Counted from the first letter of the stretch, positions 1 to 12,149 are shown. The stretch is DNA of 64,000 bases from Argopecten irradians (GCF_041381155.1 NC_091139.1:6820383-6884382); one strand, 5' to 3'. Notes: a model not told the origin generated them from the letters alone. A program made the numbers and translations.

Positions 1-332
1 CTGTTATTGCAATATGATTGCAAACGGTGTCGTATATTACAAATTACGCCATGTTTTTAATGTCTTTTAGATTTCTTGCCTATCGTTATTCTTTTTTAAC
101 TCTGTATTAACAAAACAAAATCTTTTAAACATTGTAATTTCAAACTAACATACTTCTACATTTTATAACGAATTTCGTGATTAACTTAGACTGAATTTCC
201 TACCACCTCTAAGTTTCGCTCCGAAAATACAATAGTATTAAAATAGTATGTATGAACGCTGCGATTGCAGTCTAACGTGACACTACCCGAATTGGAACGC
301 TACCCAAAATAGAACACTTTTAAAGCATGTTT
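1..332. other. AT-rich sequence, no gene seen
   Basis: No open frame, RNA gene or clear repeat is recognisable here. The stretch ends at a TTAA tetranucleotide (333-336) that is followed by CCCCTTAACTCCCA, a possible transposon end treated separately. Confidence 0.6.
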
Positions 333-389
333 TTAACCCCTTAACTCCCAAGAATTTTTAGCAGAGTTCTCGAAAATCTGACATTTTTA

Positions 390-1680
390 GCCCACCATCT
401 TCAGATGGTGGCTATTCAAATCGCCCTGCGTCCGTGGTCCGTCGTCCGTCGTCCGTCCGTAAACAATGCTTGTTATCACTATTTCTTAAAAACTGCTGCA
501 GGGATTTTGTTCAAACTTCACATGGAGGGTCCCCTTGGTCCATATTTGTGCCATACAGATTTTGAGGCTGATCGGAAAAAACAAGATGACCGCCAGGCAG
601 CCATCTTTGATTTTGGCAGTTGAAGTTTGTTATCGATATTTCTTGAGAACTACTGAAGGGATTTTGTTCAAACTTCACATGGAGGTTACCCTTGGTCCCT
701 AGTTGTGCCATACAGATTTTGAGGCTGATTGGAAAAACAAGATGGCCGCCAGGCAGCCATCTTTGATTTTGGCAGTTGAAGTTTGTTATCGATATTTCTT
801 GAGAACTACTGAAGGGATTTTGTTCAAACTTCACATGGAGGTTACCCTTGGTCCCTATTTGTGCCATACAGATTTTGAGGCTGATCGGAAAAAAAACAAG
901 ATGGCCGCCAGGCGGCCATCTTGGATTTTGATAGTTAAGGTTTGATATCCCCATTTCTCAAAAAGTGCTGAAGGGATCTTTCTCAAATTTAATATGTAGG
1001 TTCCCCTAGGGCCCTTGTTGTGCATATTGCATTTTTGGACCAATCAGTGAACAAGATGGCCGCCAGGCTGCCATCTTGGATTTCGATAGTTTAAAGTTTG
1101 TTATGGCTATTTCTCAGATAGTACTGAAGGGATCTGTCTCAAATTTCATATGTAGGTTCCCCTAGGGCCCTTGTTGTGCATATTGCATTTTGGGACCGAT
1201 CGGTCAACAAAATGGCTGCCAGGCAGCCATCTTGGATTTTGTTATTCAAAGTTTGTTATCGCTATTTCTCAGAAAGTAACCGAAAGGTAATCTGATCTCC
1301 AAAACTTCATTATGTCTATGATTCCCCTAGTGGCCCAAGTCTGTGCATATTTGTGATTGGGGAGCCGATGTTATCAGACAATGATTGCTGCCCAGGGCAG
1401 CCATCTTGAAATTTTTGATGTTCGAAAGTTTGTTATCTGCTATTTATCATGACAGTGATGGAATGGATCTTTTCTCAAATTTCACTTTGTTAGGAGTTCC
1501 CCCTAGGGCCCTAAGTGGTTGCATATTGTTGATTTGGGGACCGATTAGATCAACAAGAAGAGCCGACAAGAGGGTCAATCTTGGCTTTTTGAAAGTTGAA
1601 AGTTTGTATACCGCAATTATTCAAAGGTAATGAAGCGATCTGTCTCAAATTCTTTATATGTAGTATGTTTTGCGGACAAA
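390..1680 (+). repeat. Satellite-bearing 'pearl'-like element A: head hairpin plus ~8 tandem ~157-bp units
   Basis: A head hairpin (CCACCATCTTCAGATGGTGG, about 393-412) and a GTCC-rich run lead into tandem units. The landmark TCAAACTTCACATGGAG recurs at 511, 668 and 824, then as diverged forms near 983, 1139, 1297, 1471 and 1646, a spacing of 156-159 bp. Each unit also carries an AAGATGGCCGCCAGGCAGCC segment. Similarity falls steadily from left to right. Bivalve 'pearl' elements, regarded as non-autonomous Helentron relatives, are known for core arrays of ~160-bp units; assignment to them is inference from architecture. The short open frames in both directions are by-products of the periodicity, not genes. 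Confidence 0.75.
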
Positions 1681-1689
1681 AGTTTAAAA

Positions 1690-3030
1690 AAGAAGAATAA
1701 AAGATCCATCTTTCCTTTGTCAGATATAGATCATTCTTTGGTGGGCGCCAAGATCCCTCTGGGATCTCTTGTCTTTCAAAGTGATTTTTCACCCTTTTCT
1801 GCAGCAATTATTTTTGGTAATCAACCCATATATATTTAGAAACTTCAGATCACAACCTTTTCAAATTTTGTAAGAAAAATGGTTTTTTTCACATTAATTA
1901 TGTTACCATAGCAAACGAAATTTTGGCTTTTACAAAAAAGTTCAAGTTTCTTACATTTATAAATCTTAAGACAATGAAAGTTATTTAGATGTCAATTTAT
2001 CAACCTAACAATCAAGTATATTATTGCAGAAGGGTTAAAAATTTTATCGAATGCCATAATGTCAATTTCATTTTGAATGTTACCATGGTTACCAACAAAA
2101 TTAAAAACCGATGATATTTTGAAAATGCTTAAATTAGTGTTTCACCTGTCTTGCTTCATCTAGAGAAAGTTTGTTCTATATTTAAACAGGCTTGGTGATC
2201 TTTTACCTTTCGTATTAATTTCAAAAGAGAACGTGGTCAGAATTGGTATCAAATCATTAATCTTTTGCATAAAAATATTACTATTACAACCAAAATATAA
2301 ACTACGGAAAAATGCGATTTTTTTTTACACTGATAGAACCATTTTCACGGGCTTCCAGTTGAATAAAAATATCGAGAAAAAAAATGTAATGTGTTGCAAA
2401 ATCGTTTGTTTGACATGTTACTGTTTATAATAAATATTTATATTCATACTCAGATCATTTTCAATTTTTTGGAACGCCAAAAACCAACATCATAACCTGT
2501 ATGTCATTGTAGCAAGCTGGCTTACAAATATTTATCAAGATGTTTAGATAACATATCTAAATTACATTTGTACACAATAAAAATGCAATGCGGTACTCTC
2601 ATAGTATACTGCAGTTAATTTGTTACTTACCAACATTGTATAATGCCAGTTTCTTTATTTTATCCACACAAAAGTATCAATATCCATCAAGATAATAAAT
2701 GAATACAGAGTAAAAGATTAGCAGACAGCTTTTGTTTTTTCTTGACAAAATTTGTGTATTCTGCATGTACATGTACTCATAATAATTTGCATGTTATTTT
2801 TATAAAGACAAAAACTCATATACATATTCTATATTTGATAGAAATACAAACCATCTCTATTAATCATTTATTATCTGTGTGTTCTATGTCCAGTTTTATA
2901 TTGCTTGGTTACCAAAAAGACAACCTTAGATATATATAATATATGTGTACATACATGTATGTACATGTATGTACACAGTGTATGCAGTGTTTATACAATA
3001 TGGTCAAGAGTCAATAACACACAAGTATGT
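1690..3030. other. AT-rich intergenic sequence, nothing recognised
   Basis: Long runs of A and T with scattered short open frames show no protein family resemblance. From about 2940 the sequence becomes a run of ACATGTATGTACATGT-type alternating purine-pyrimidine DNA. Confidence 0.5.
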
Positions 3031-3034
3031 GCAT

Positions 3035-3160
3035 TACATGTAGTCCGCTAAACCTGCCTATATTATTAGGCTTCTTTTTTTTTATTTTGCCAAATATATA
3101 GACAAAATAATAATTAATAAAAAAGCCTAACAATATAGACAGTTTTAGCGACTACATTAC
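3035..3160. mobile_element. Small hairpin MITE
   Basis: The left arm (TGTAGTCCGCTAAACCTGCC... then TATTAGGCTT) is matched in inverse by the right arm (AAGCCTAACAATATAGACAG then TTTTAGCGACTACA). A TTACA pentamer directly flanks both ends, which could be a target duplication. There is no coding capacity. Superfamily is not assignable from the arms alone. Confidence 0.6.
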
Positions 3161-4880
3161 ATGGTATCTACAATATGGACAAGGTATACATCACATGTAC
3201 ACATATATGTACGATGCATTTTTTTTTGCAAATGTATATAGATGTATAGCTGGGAAAAAGTTAGGGCTTCTACCATAATATATATATGTAGGTACACACT
3301 GCAGTGTCTACCTGTATATATGTTATGTATTGTCAAACACGTACGTGGTCTTTGTTTAGTCATACTTGTGTGATAACAATTCCAAAGAATTGACTTCACT
3401 TTTACTACATGTATTATTTCAACAAGAAACAATTCAAAAATCATATATGATTATTTCAATAAAGAAAGCAGAAAGACATGATGAAAATGCCGAGTCTCAT
3501 TACAGGGTTATGTTAAATACATCTGACCCCTTTCCAAATTATAATTTTAAAATTAACTTCCCTACATTTGTGTAACATACATGTACATTTTTTAGCCTAA
3601 TCTTTTTCTGGGCAAATATCAATAGTATCTCTATCACAGAGCATAACATTTCACATTTGTGTCAATTGAAGCATGAAGAACTTTACAGGCAAAATATGTT
3701 TATACATTTTGTATCTCTGCTCAAGTTGCCCTGTCACTTCCCATCAGAAAACAAAAATTTGGATTACATGTAAATGCATATGCAGTATAAAGAAGATGAT
3801 GTATAAGATTCAGTTGACTTATTTGTATTATATGACAACCTGCATTTTTAATGTTTTTAGTGCAAATAGTACATTGCATGTGTCAATCTTTGATTTGCGA
3901 TTAAGAGCAGAATTTTTATTGATACTGAATCTATCTGTACTATACATGATGTACATGTATAGGTATGTATATGAAAGGTGTCATTATTCTAAATGATTGT
4001 ATCTCTGCAACTTTCACTACATAAGTTAACATGATCTATCCAAATTGGAACACTTTTTTGAAGAATTTAAAAAAAATGTAGAACTTTGTGTTTGTGTCTG
4101 GATCCCCCTAAAATTTCAAAACATAGATTCCTTTGTTTTCATTTCATATGTTTTGTTTACATGTCAATAGACTATTTTTGCTAAACTGTACTGGATTAAT
4201 TAGTTGACCTCCTCCTGGAGGACATTTCTAGTTTGTATTCGAAGAACAAATTCATTACAGTAAAATTTGAAGAATCATATTTTAAAAAAAATATATAAAA
4301 AAAAAGATCTGGATATTAAATATCATTATAGATAATCTAATATATTTTGTCATTGACACTTGAATTGTTAATTTCCATTACCTGTAATCAGTAATTTTCT
4401 AAATATCAAACAAAATGTATATATTTAAAATAAAGATAAGATATCATAGTCAGTATTTGAAGTTAATCTAGTATTCCAATCCACAAAATATGTATGGGTA
4501 TATATATCGTATCAATGTTTTTTTTATATTTACACGGCATGTGTAGCTTATGTATATATGTGTTTAGTTCTATTGGTATTGATACAAATGAATATTTACG
4601 ATGAGGTTACGGCATATAAGGTACCATGTATGCTTCGTATTTTTGTGTTCAGGAAACTTCGCATCGTGTCCGGCATACTTACAAGCATGCACATTGTACA
4701 TGTGTCACGTAGGTACAGTAGATCTACATGTATATCGGCTGATAACACAACCATGTTAATATGTCCTCAGTGATTATGACAGTGTCACTCATAAGATGTC
4801 CTAGTCAATCAATACTAACAATTTAGCTATAAACATGCGGGCCACCATAGAAAATAATCGGCGTCGGTAACTTTTAGAAA
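3161..4880. other. AT-rich intergenic sequence with TA/TG simple repeats
   Basis: ATATATGTA and ACATGTA microsatellite stretches dominate. The open frames are below 110 codons, rich in hydrophobic and tyrosine codons from AT bias, and resemble nothing I know. Confidence 0.5.
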
Positions 4881-4888
4881 TGAAAGTC

Positions 4889-5119
4889 CGGGGAAATCCC
4901 CGTTACTATAAATAGTTTTATCTGTCGTCAGCAAGACTTATTTTCTGAATTAATTTATTTTTTGAATACAAAGAAATCACTGTAAACATGTTTCTTGACA
5001 TTTTTGCGTAAGGGTTTAGAGTTTTTTAACGCCAAAATTGAGGACCATTATCCGTGTGTTCTGGTAAAGTCGCCGATCGGTTTCGCACAGGTGCTTGTGA
5101 AACCGATCAACGTCAAGTC
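4889..5119 (+). promoter_or_regulatory. Candidate promoter: kappaB-like palindrome next to a TATA box
   Basis: GGGGAAATCCCC at 4890-4901 contains a perfect match to the kappaB consensus GGGRNWYYCC. Six bases downstream is TATAAATA at 4907-4914. An ATG with good reading context follows at 5120, and the DNA between is less AT-rich than the surroundings. An inverted repeat (GATCGGTTTCGCAC / TTGTGAAACCGATC, about 5074-5107) sits just before the ATG. This arrangement would suit an inducible, TATA-dependent gene. Function is inference; no transcript evidence is available here. Confidence 0.4.
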
Positions 5120-5184
5120 ATGGGACTGAGCAATTTTCCGTGGATACATCTGTTGATTTATGGAGCCGTTGTACTGTTAATATG
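5120..5184 (+). CDS. Candidate first coding exon with a membrane-anchor or signal sequence
   Basis: The frame from ATG at 5120 reads MGLSNFPWIHLLIYGAVVLL followed by Ile, then reaches a consensus donor (TG|GTATGT) at 5185 in phase 2. A short polar N-terminus followed by ~14 hydrophobic residues looks like a signal peptide or type II signal anchor. The downstream partner exon is not recognised: the next 18 kb is mobile DNA. It is not phase-compatible with the first SRCR exon at 23188, which needs a phase-1 junction. It could be the stranded first exon of a gene disrupted by insertions, or a chance open frame. Confidence 0.35.
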
Positions 5185-5691
5185 GTATGTTATGAATGAT
5201 ATATTTGTGTATATTGTTCAGTATGTTTCTGACTTTCATCGTATCTATAAGTTATGCCAGATTGGTGAGAAAAAAATGGTTAAAACTGACCACATATTGC
5301 TATGTATCGCGTAAAACCACACATCACACGTACTTTTTAGATGAAATCTTTGTTTTTGAAAAAAAAATTGTAGATATTGCAAGATAAATATAAAATTGGG
5401 ATACTAAGTTATCAACAGTATGAAGTTCAAGCATTATTTTTCAGTACTTTTTGATTAGCGAGGGATTCAATATCGGGTCCGTGCACTGAATGTTACGCCG
5501 ACAGAAAGACGACGTCATCAATTTAAAATGTTCCGTTTTTCAGTCTGCATCTTTTTTAAACTCAATAAAACATCATGAAGACATTGTTAAATGAAAATGT
5601 TTTAAGAACACAAAATATTACTTGTTATCTCTAGTTTTTAGCAGATATAATCAGTATCTCGATAGTTCCTAAAATAAGTGAGTTACGACGA

Positions 5692-6828
5692 GTTATGCCA
5701 ATTGGTCTGATCATGTCAATGAAATCTACAAATCTGTTATGAAGAAAGTAAATGTATTGCGTAAACTTAAATATATGCTAAAGCGTGATACCCTTTTGCA
5801 GATTTATAAGTCATTTATACTACCGATTTTAGAATATGGTTGTGAAGTTTGGGATGGTTGCTTTTCATTTGATTCAGATAAGTTAGAAAGGGCACAAAGA
5901 GAAGCAGCAAGAATAGTTACAGGTTTGCCATCATTTGCAAAAAACTAATCTCTTTATAGTGAATCAGGTTTGGAAGTACTAAGTGATAGGAGAGCTAGAA
6001 GAAAACTTAAATTATTACATAAGATGAAAACTCATGATACTCCTAACTTTCTTTCGAATCTATTACCTCCCACAGTTGGTGAAAATAATCAATATGCTCT
6101 AAGAAACAATAACGACTTTTGTATTCCAAACTATCGACTCTCCTCCACTCTCAAGTCTTTCTTACCTTCTACTTTAAGAAACTGGAATAATTTAGATAAT
6201 GATATTAAGTCATTACCCATTTCTTCTTTTAAGATTGCACTTTCCCAACAATTAGTCTCTCATCGACCAATTTATTTTAGCTATGGTGACAGAAAATTAA
6301 ATATTGTTCACACCAGATTGAGGCACAAATTTAGCAATCTAAATGACGATCTTTTTCCGTTCAAATATAGTCGAAAATTCTCGTTGTACAAACTGTGGAA
6401 ATCATTGTGAAAATGCTTATCACTATTTCTTAGAATGTCCTAATTATTTAGATGCCCGTACAAAGTTAATTAGCGAAATTAATGAGCAAAATCTGGAAAT
6501 ACACCTTAATTTGCTGCTTTTTGGTGATGAAAATTTGGCTTTGGAGGTAAATTGCAAAAAATTTTTGAACATGTGCAATCGTATATTAGGTCCAGTGGAA
6601 GATTCTGAACATACATATAAGATTTAACCATACAACAGCTTTTACTACACACAATTATTATTAAATTTATTTAAAGTAATATTATTTGATTTGTTTAATC
6701 TGTATAAGATATCTAAGTCATCATGTATAATATGTTAATTGTGTTATAATGTTAGGAGACGGCTGTTTAAGTTGGAATAACTTGTGCCTGATCCTTTTGT
6801 GTTTTACAATAAAATATGTTTAAAGTAA
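5692..6828 (+). pseudogene. 5'-truncated LINE copy (RT C-terminus to 3' end) with 11-bp target duplication
   Basis: Three conceptual pieces in differing frames (5739-5948, 5970-6410, 6343-6627) read as the end of a non-LTR retrotransposon ORF2. They carry a thumb-type segment (LLQIYKSFILPILEYGCEVW) and a C-terminal cysteine-histidine motif (CTNCGNH...AYHYFLECPNY). At least two frame breaks make it non-functional. AATAAA lies near 6810. The 11-mer AGTTACGACGA occurs at 5681-5691 and again at 6829-6839, directly flanking the copy. This is the signature of target-primed reverse transcription, and it fixes the truncation point at ~5692. A longer inverted relative lies at 9.1-10.5 kb. Confidence 0.85.
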
Positions 6829-6899
6829 AGTTACGACGATTTGTTCAACACCGACACGTTATTGGCGTAGTTTGGCGTATCTGGGAGTTAAGGGGTTAA

Positions 6900-9070
6900 A
6901 GAATTTTCAGTTTACAATGTTAACTAAAATACCTGTCCTGAACAAAAATTAAGATGTTGAATAATAACTGACAATTTCCATACGTCATTTTCTTTCCGGT
7001 TTCTTATTATCTATATTTAAAATTGAGATTAATGAAACTATTCACGCGACAACCCTGAAACACCATATATTTTTAAATAGAAAAAGTAATTGCTGAACGG
7101 AATATTTTGACAGATATGTTACTTAAATAAATAAAAAAAAACTTTTTCTTTAAATGAATTCAAGTTTTTTTTATCATGTCCGGACATTTTTCTATTTTTG
7201 GTACGCAAACCTGCTGAAACACAGGGCTGGACCGGGCATACTTCAAAGCTCTCAATTTATAAATATACGCACTGCAGATCCTGGAAGTAAAACTGATGGC
7301 ATCTATTGGTGGGATGTCAAGAGAAAAATTAGGATTCAACTACTTGCTGGAAATGTTTTACAATTATTTTCAAAAAGTGTTCCTATTTGGATAGCGTCAC
7401 GTTAGTGGAATGAATTAGAACTAATTGTCTCGTCAAAACCTATGCTTGTAGGCTTTTTCACTATGTTAGGACATGTTAATGAAACTAATTCTTACTAATA
7501 AGACTTATCGCCAGAATGTGAAATCTCACAGAACTTAGGTTAGCCAATTTATATTGTTAAAAAGATTCCAGGGGGATCTTGTCACCCACCATTGATTGAT
7601 CTGTGTAAACCAAATGAGGGAGTGATCAGAAAACGCGATTTGAATTGTCCACCATCAGGTGATGCTGGGCTTAAACCAGGATCAGATGAACTCAGAGCAT
7701 GTCGGATACAGATATATGTAGTCGGAAAAGGGATACAATACAGTGAACACTTTCGACACTAAATTTTATAACAATCAAGAGGAAGTTACACAACATAACA
7801 TCCTTTTTTCAAGGAAAAGACCCACATATCAAGTCACATTGACAGTAGTTAGATATTTGGACGGTTATGCATTTACTATGTTGTTCCTCATGGCATCTAC
7901 ATAAAACAGATTATTTCAAGTGAATACGGTTATTCAAAATCTTTAACAAAAATGGCGTATTTTTACAATATATATTCACGTATTCAAATATATTTGAAAA
8001 TATACTTCATTTAAAATGAATAGTTGGGCAAGGAAGGCTAAAGTTGGTAAAAATGGTGTGAATATATCCAGTATAATTTCTTATGAAATAGAAAAATAAA
8101 ATCTCTCGTTAACATCTCTCTGCATGCGAAGAATGAATTTTAATTGTGGGAATCCTAAAACGTCCTCCCGGCTAGCTATGTCCGTGGTTACATTTCCACG
8201 GAGCCTCGCTTTCAAAGAGTTATTTTTTAGAACTTTTTCATTATTTCAATGGTCAGAACTGGGCAACGTAAGCAGAACTTGACCGTCGTTTTGATATGTG
8301 AGGACTTTTGGAAGGTCAATGGACGCTTTTTGGACTGGTTTTCTTTGCCCGACTATTCACTTTAATTATAAACAAATGCGCATTTTGAACAACTAATCCT
8401 ATGTTGCTCGTAATGAGCATTGTTATTGTATTATTTTTTGTTTACTTCATCTCAGGAAAAGCTGTCGTTGTCGTTTGTAATCACTGATAAAACAGCATAA
8501 GGATTACATAAAAATGTAGTCCTTCACTAAATTTGGAATTTCGAAGAGATCATCTAAGTTTAACTCGAATATAGAGATATAACACAAAAATCTGAGTGTA
8601 CTCTGAAATAAAAAAAAAATAGTTATGTCTCCATAACAAAGAAAATATATTCAAGTATTTATATAATTGATCATATATGTACTATTTTAATTTATAGATA
8701 TGATTGTGTCATAAACATATAAGAATAAATGTCATGTGACATAATATATTATGATTTCGCTGAATTTAAACAAATGCTTGTAGGTCAATTAACCAAATAA
8801 CAGTTTAATAAAATCTATTACCTGTATGTGATCGTGGATAGGAGTTATCTCAAATCGAGGGGGGGGGGAGGTTATAAAAATTTTGTAACATGTATCCCAC
8901 CTTGAGACGTTAGCCGAGATTGGAGTGTTACAAAATCTAAGCCCCAGATTGAGATACCCGATCTCGATTATTTATGGGTAACTGATATTTTTCTCGTACG
9001 TCTTAGATATTTTTTTTATATTTGTATAAATCCCATCTATAGTGCGCTTAAAGTGTAAGAGTATCCTGTA
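6900..9070. other. Spacer between the two inverted LINE copies; repeat fragments only
   Basis: No gene is recognised. About 7634-7678 resembles in inverse the head hairpin of satellite element A (CGATTTGAATTGTCCACCAT then CAGGTGATGCTGGG). About 8565-8660 contains the AGATATAACACAAAAATCTG motif of the hairpin MITE that is complete at 15739-15881. About 8838-8985 is an imperfect inverted repeat (GAGTTATCTCAAATCGAGG... / ...CCCAGATTGAGATACCC) with a G10 run. Confidence 0.5.
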
Positions 9071-9077
9071 TGGGGCC

Positions 9078-10500
9078 TTCACTTTAAATATATTTTACTG
9101 TAAATCACAAAAAGGATCATGCACACATTATTTCAACTTAAACAGCCGTCCCCTAACATTATCATACATTTAACATATTATGCACGATGGCTTAGATATT
9201 TAAAACAGATTAAACAATTCAAATAATATTGCTTTAAATAAATTTAATAATAATTCTGTAGTAAAAGCTTTTGCATGTTTAAAGCTTATATGTATGTTCA
9301 GAATCTTCCACTGGACCTAATGTACGATTGCACACGTTAAAAAAATTTACAGTTTACCTCCAATGCCAAATTTTCATTATAAAAAAATCCAGCAAATTAA
9401 GGTGTATTTCCAGATTTTGCTCATTAATTTCGCTAATTAACTTTGTACGGGCAGCTAATAATTTGGCCACTCTAAGAAATATTAATAAGCATTTTCAAAT
9501 GGTTTCCACAGTTTGTACAACAAGAATTTTGGATTAGATTGGAACGGAAAAGATCGTTATTTAGAGTACATCTGTGCCTTAATCTAGTGTGAAAAATATT
9601 TAATTTTTCTGTCGTCATAGCTAAAATAAATTGGTCGATGAGAGACTGTTTGTTTGGAGAGACCAATCGTAAAGGAAAAAATGACTTAATATCATAATCT
9701 TAATTATTCCATTTTCTTAAAGTAGAAGTTAAGAAAGACTTGAGGGTGGAAGACAGTCGATAGTTTGGAATACAAAAGTCGTTATTGTTTCTAGAGCATA
9801 TTGATTATTTTCTCCAACTGTGGGAGGTAATGGATTCGTAAAAAAAATAGGAGTATCACGAGTTTCCATCTTATGTAATAATTTCATTTTTCTTCTTGCT
9901 CTCCTATCACTTAGTAATTATAAACCTGATTCACTGTAAAGAGATTCATTTCTTGCAAATGATGGCAAACCCGTAATTATTCTAGCTACTTCCCTTTGTG
10001 CCCCTTCTAACTTGTCTGAATCAATTACGAAACAACTATCCCAAACTTCATATGCATATTCTAAATAGAAAGTATAGATGATTAATAAATCTTTAAAAAG
10101 GTATCACGTTTTAGCATAAATTTAAGTTTACGCATTACATTCATTTTCCTCATTACAAATTTGTAGATTTCATTGATATGATCAGACCAAATTGGCATTT
10201 GAATTGTGATTTACCCAAAGGCGTCTATGAAATTGGCTAAAATTAAGAAAGTTACCATCAAAAATCAAATCTAATATCTGCATCAATGTCATTCAAGTTT
10301 GAAATGAAGAGCACTTCAGTCTTATTGGGATTAAAAGATACAAGCCATCTTGTATATGCCCACATATTTATCTTTTCCAAATCGCTGTTAAGTGCATATT
10401 CAATATATCTGCATGATGATGAGGATTTTAATAGAGCTGTAGTTGTCATAGAGAAATTTGAGATGTTCTTTGTTGTTATATAATTGTATATTTTACCTAT
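9078..10500 (-). pseudogene. Second, inverted copy of the 5.7-kb LINE, longer at its 5' side
   Basis: On the minus strand the 3' UTR of the plus-strand copy (AACAGCCGTC...CTAACATTAT block) recurs at 9140-9165. The coding remnants NIFHTRLRHRC and NSCCTNCGNHLK match its C-terminus. The copy extends further into the reverse transcriptase: DLEKINMWAYTRWLVSFNPN then KTEVLFIS (10258-10449) is the region just after the catalytic YADD motif. The motif itself appears decayed to a non-YADD sequence. Multiple frame changes make it dead. Opposite orientation to the 5692-6828 copy creates a ~1.1-kb inverted repeat around 2.2 kb of spacer. Confidence 0.8.
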
Positions 10501-10888
10501 AGATGTGTTGACAAGTTTAAAATCTACCCTAAGGCATTGTGGTCTTATTTTTGTGGAGTGACCGACAATTACATATAGTATTCACATGTCAAAGTGTTTA
10601 TAACCTTCCTTGAGGCAATGGTGTCATTGATAAGCTTAAGTAGATATATTTCATATCAAACTGCCGATATATTTCAAGTCGTTTAATTGTGATAATATCT
10701 TTATGCTATTGATCTTGATTACATCCGGGTTTACCTATCGGACAATGGTCATTTTATTATAAAAACCCATGCCTGATTTATGAACATCAGTTGGATTTCC
10801 AACTTTCAAGGCGGTCACTACGGATATTTCTTGGACTACCAGATAGTGAACTGTGTGTGAACATTATTTAAATTCGGAACTTTTGTAA
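10501..10888. other. Probable 5' region of the two-ORF LINE
   Basis: There is no gene. Non-coding sequence leads into the open coiled-coil frame beginning at 10889. The 5' boundary of the LINE cannot be fixed because no clear target duplication was found. Confidence 0.3.
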
Positions 10889-10966
10889 GGTGGATCGCCA
10901 TCTACGGAAAATGACATTTCCGAGGTTAAAAATGAACTAAAAATACATAGTGAACGGATTCAAGGG

Positions 10967-11707
10967 ATGGATTTCGATCATACAATACTTGAGGAGAGAA
11001 TAAGCAAGGTTGAGAATGAGAGAGATAGAGCCCGTGATGACTTGTTTGATGTCAAAGAGCGCATGCTCCAATTACAGACTCGATCAGTGAAAGAAAATTT
11101 GTTGTTTGGAGGGCTTCCAGAGAGAGGAGATAATACTGCAGAGGACACTGAAAAAGTTGTCAAGGACTTTATCAGTAATGTTCTTGATATTCCTGACGAA
11201 ATCCCCTTCCAAGTGGTTCATAGGCTCCGACCAAGAAATGATGGTAAACCAAGGTCTATTGTAGCTAAATTTTGTAACAGGAAAGACCGTGAAAAAGTCC
11301 TCAATGCTGTTCCTGATAAACTGGCTGATAAAAAACAATTCTCCGTGTATGAACAATTTCCCCCAGAGATCAACGAACGGAGAAAAGTTCTTTATCCAAT
11401 CTTCAAGGAAGCCAAAAGGCGAGGTCAGTCTGCACGTCTGAAGGAGGACCGACTATATATTAATAATCAGCTACAACCATTACCACAGCTCCTTCCACCA
11501 CCTGGATTTCGACAGCCTCAAGATCTTCGTGCACCCCCTCCCCCACCATCTCGGGGATTCCAGCAGCATCTTGGCTCCCGATCTCAACACAGTCAACCCA
11601 ACAATCAACATGGTTTCCCTGGTAATGCTCATCCTCTTGGTGATATGTACCCTTCCAGGTCAGGCAACCAACAGAACCACACTTATAGTCCAGGTGCCAA
11701 ATGGTGA
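10967..11707 (+). CDS. LINE ORF1 protein (Transposase_22-like RNA-binding chaperone), cut by an insertion
   Basis: The 246-codon frame has an N-terminal heptad-rich coiled coil (ILEERISKVENERDRARDD, residues ~5-40) and then a domain typical of L1-type ORF1p: NLLFGGLPERGD, an RRM-like stretch with VVHRLRPRNDGKPRS and IVAKFCNRKDREKVL, and a basic C-terminal part (residues ~130-165). A Pro/Gln-rich tail follows. The protein would trimerise and coat the element's RNA. The frame is open upstream to 10889 and already coiled-coil, with no ATG before 10967, so the native start may be lost. The last six codons lie inside the inverted repeat that begins at ~11686, so the stop belongs to the insertion and the original C-terminus lies past 17055. 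There is no zinc knuckle. Confidence 0.8.
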   Translation: MDFDHTILEERISKVENERDRARDDLFDVKERMLQLQTRSVKENLLFGGLPERGDNTAEDTEKVVKDFISNVLDIPDEIPFQVVHRLRPRNDGKPRSIVAKFCNRKDREKVLNAVPDKLADKKQFSVYEQFPPEINERRKVLYPIFKEAKRRGQSARLKEDRLYINNQLQPLPQLLPPPGFRQPQDLRAPPPPPSRGFQQHLGSRSQHSQPNNQHGFPGNAHPLGDMYPSRSGNQQNHTYSPGAKW

Positions 11708-11865
11708 TTTTCCACCCAACCTAAAAAAGTAGTTCGCATAAAATGTTTTTGCACAGAAATGTTCTTTAACATGTCCTCCATCAGAAACTGGATGATGCCA
11801 CCGTGGCATCATTGGGGAAATTGAAATATTCAAGATGGCGGACAAGATGGTTGACAAACTGCAAC
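11686..11865 (+). repeat. Left terminal inverted repeat of the 5.37-kb block
   Basis: It pairs with 16895-17055. The outer 15 bases and a 23-base internal block are identical between arms; the rest has diverged with short indels. It supplies the premature end of LINE ORF1. Confidence 0.75.
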
Positions 11866-12149
11866 ATTGATATATTTCAATCCTAATTTGATATTCTTGC
11901 TATAAAATCATCAATTCTTTATGCTCTTCGATAAAATTTTGTGTACATATTCGTCATACCGTCATTGAACAGAATTCTTAATATAATAAAGTTAACTCTT
12001 GTAATTAATGTTTAATTAATAAGTTAATTAACTTAATTTTCAAATCGGTTATTGTATGATAAAATTGCTTTGATTCATTAGTTATTACATGTAGATTGGT
12101 ATTTTGTGTGGTTTTGTTTAAGACAATATTTTACATTTCGCTGGTTTCG

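Larger units (their letters stand above)
333..6899. repeat. Possible piggyBac-like terminal pair (TTAA + inverted CCCCTTAACTCCCA)
   Basis: TTAA at 333-336 followed by CCCCTTAACTCCCA is mirrored by TGGGAGTTAAGGGG followed by TTAA at 6896-6899. A TTAA target and ends starting CCC are typical of piggyBac-type elements. No transposase lies between, and the interior is a patchwork of other repeats, so the two ends may belong to unrelated copies of one small element. Only the short end match is seen directly; the pairing is inference. Confidence 0.25.

Noticed and set aside
511..954. 147-codon minus-strand open frame
   Set aside because: It consists of the 157-bp repeat unit read three times (residues recur every ~52), so it is a periodic artefact.
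2940..3000. ACATGTATGTACATG palindromic run as a regulatory array
   Set aside because: Simple alternating repeat common in AT-rich animal DNA; no unit conservation.
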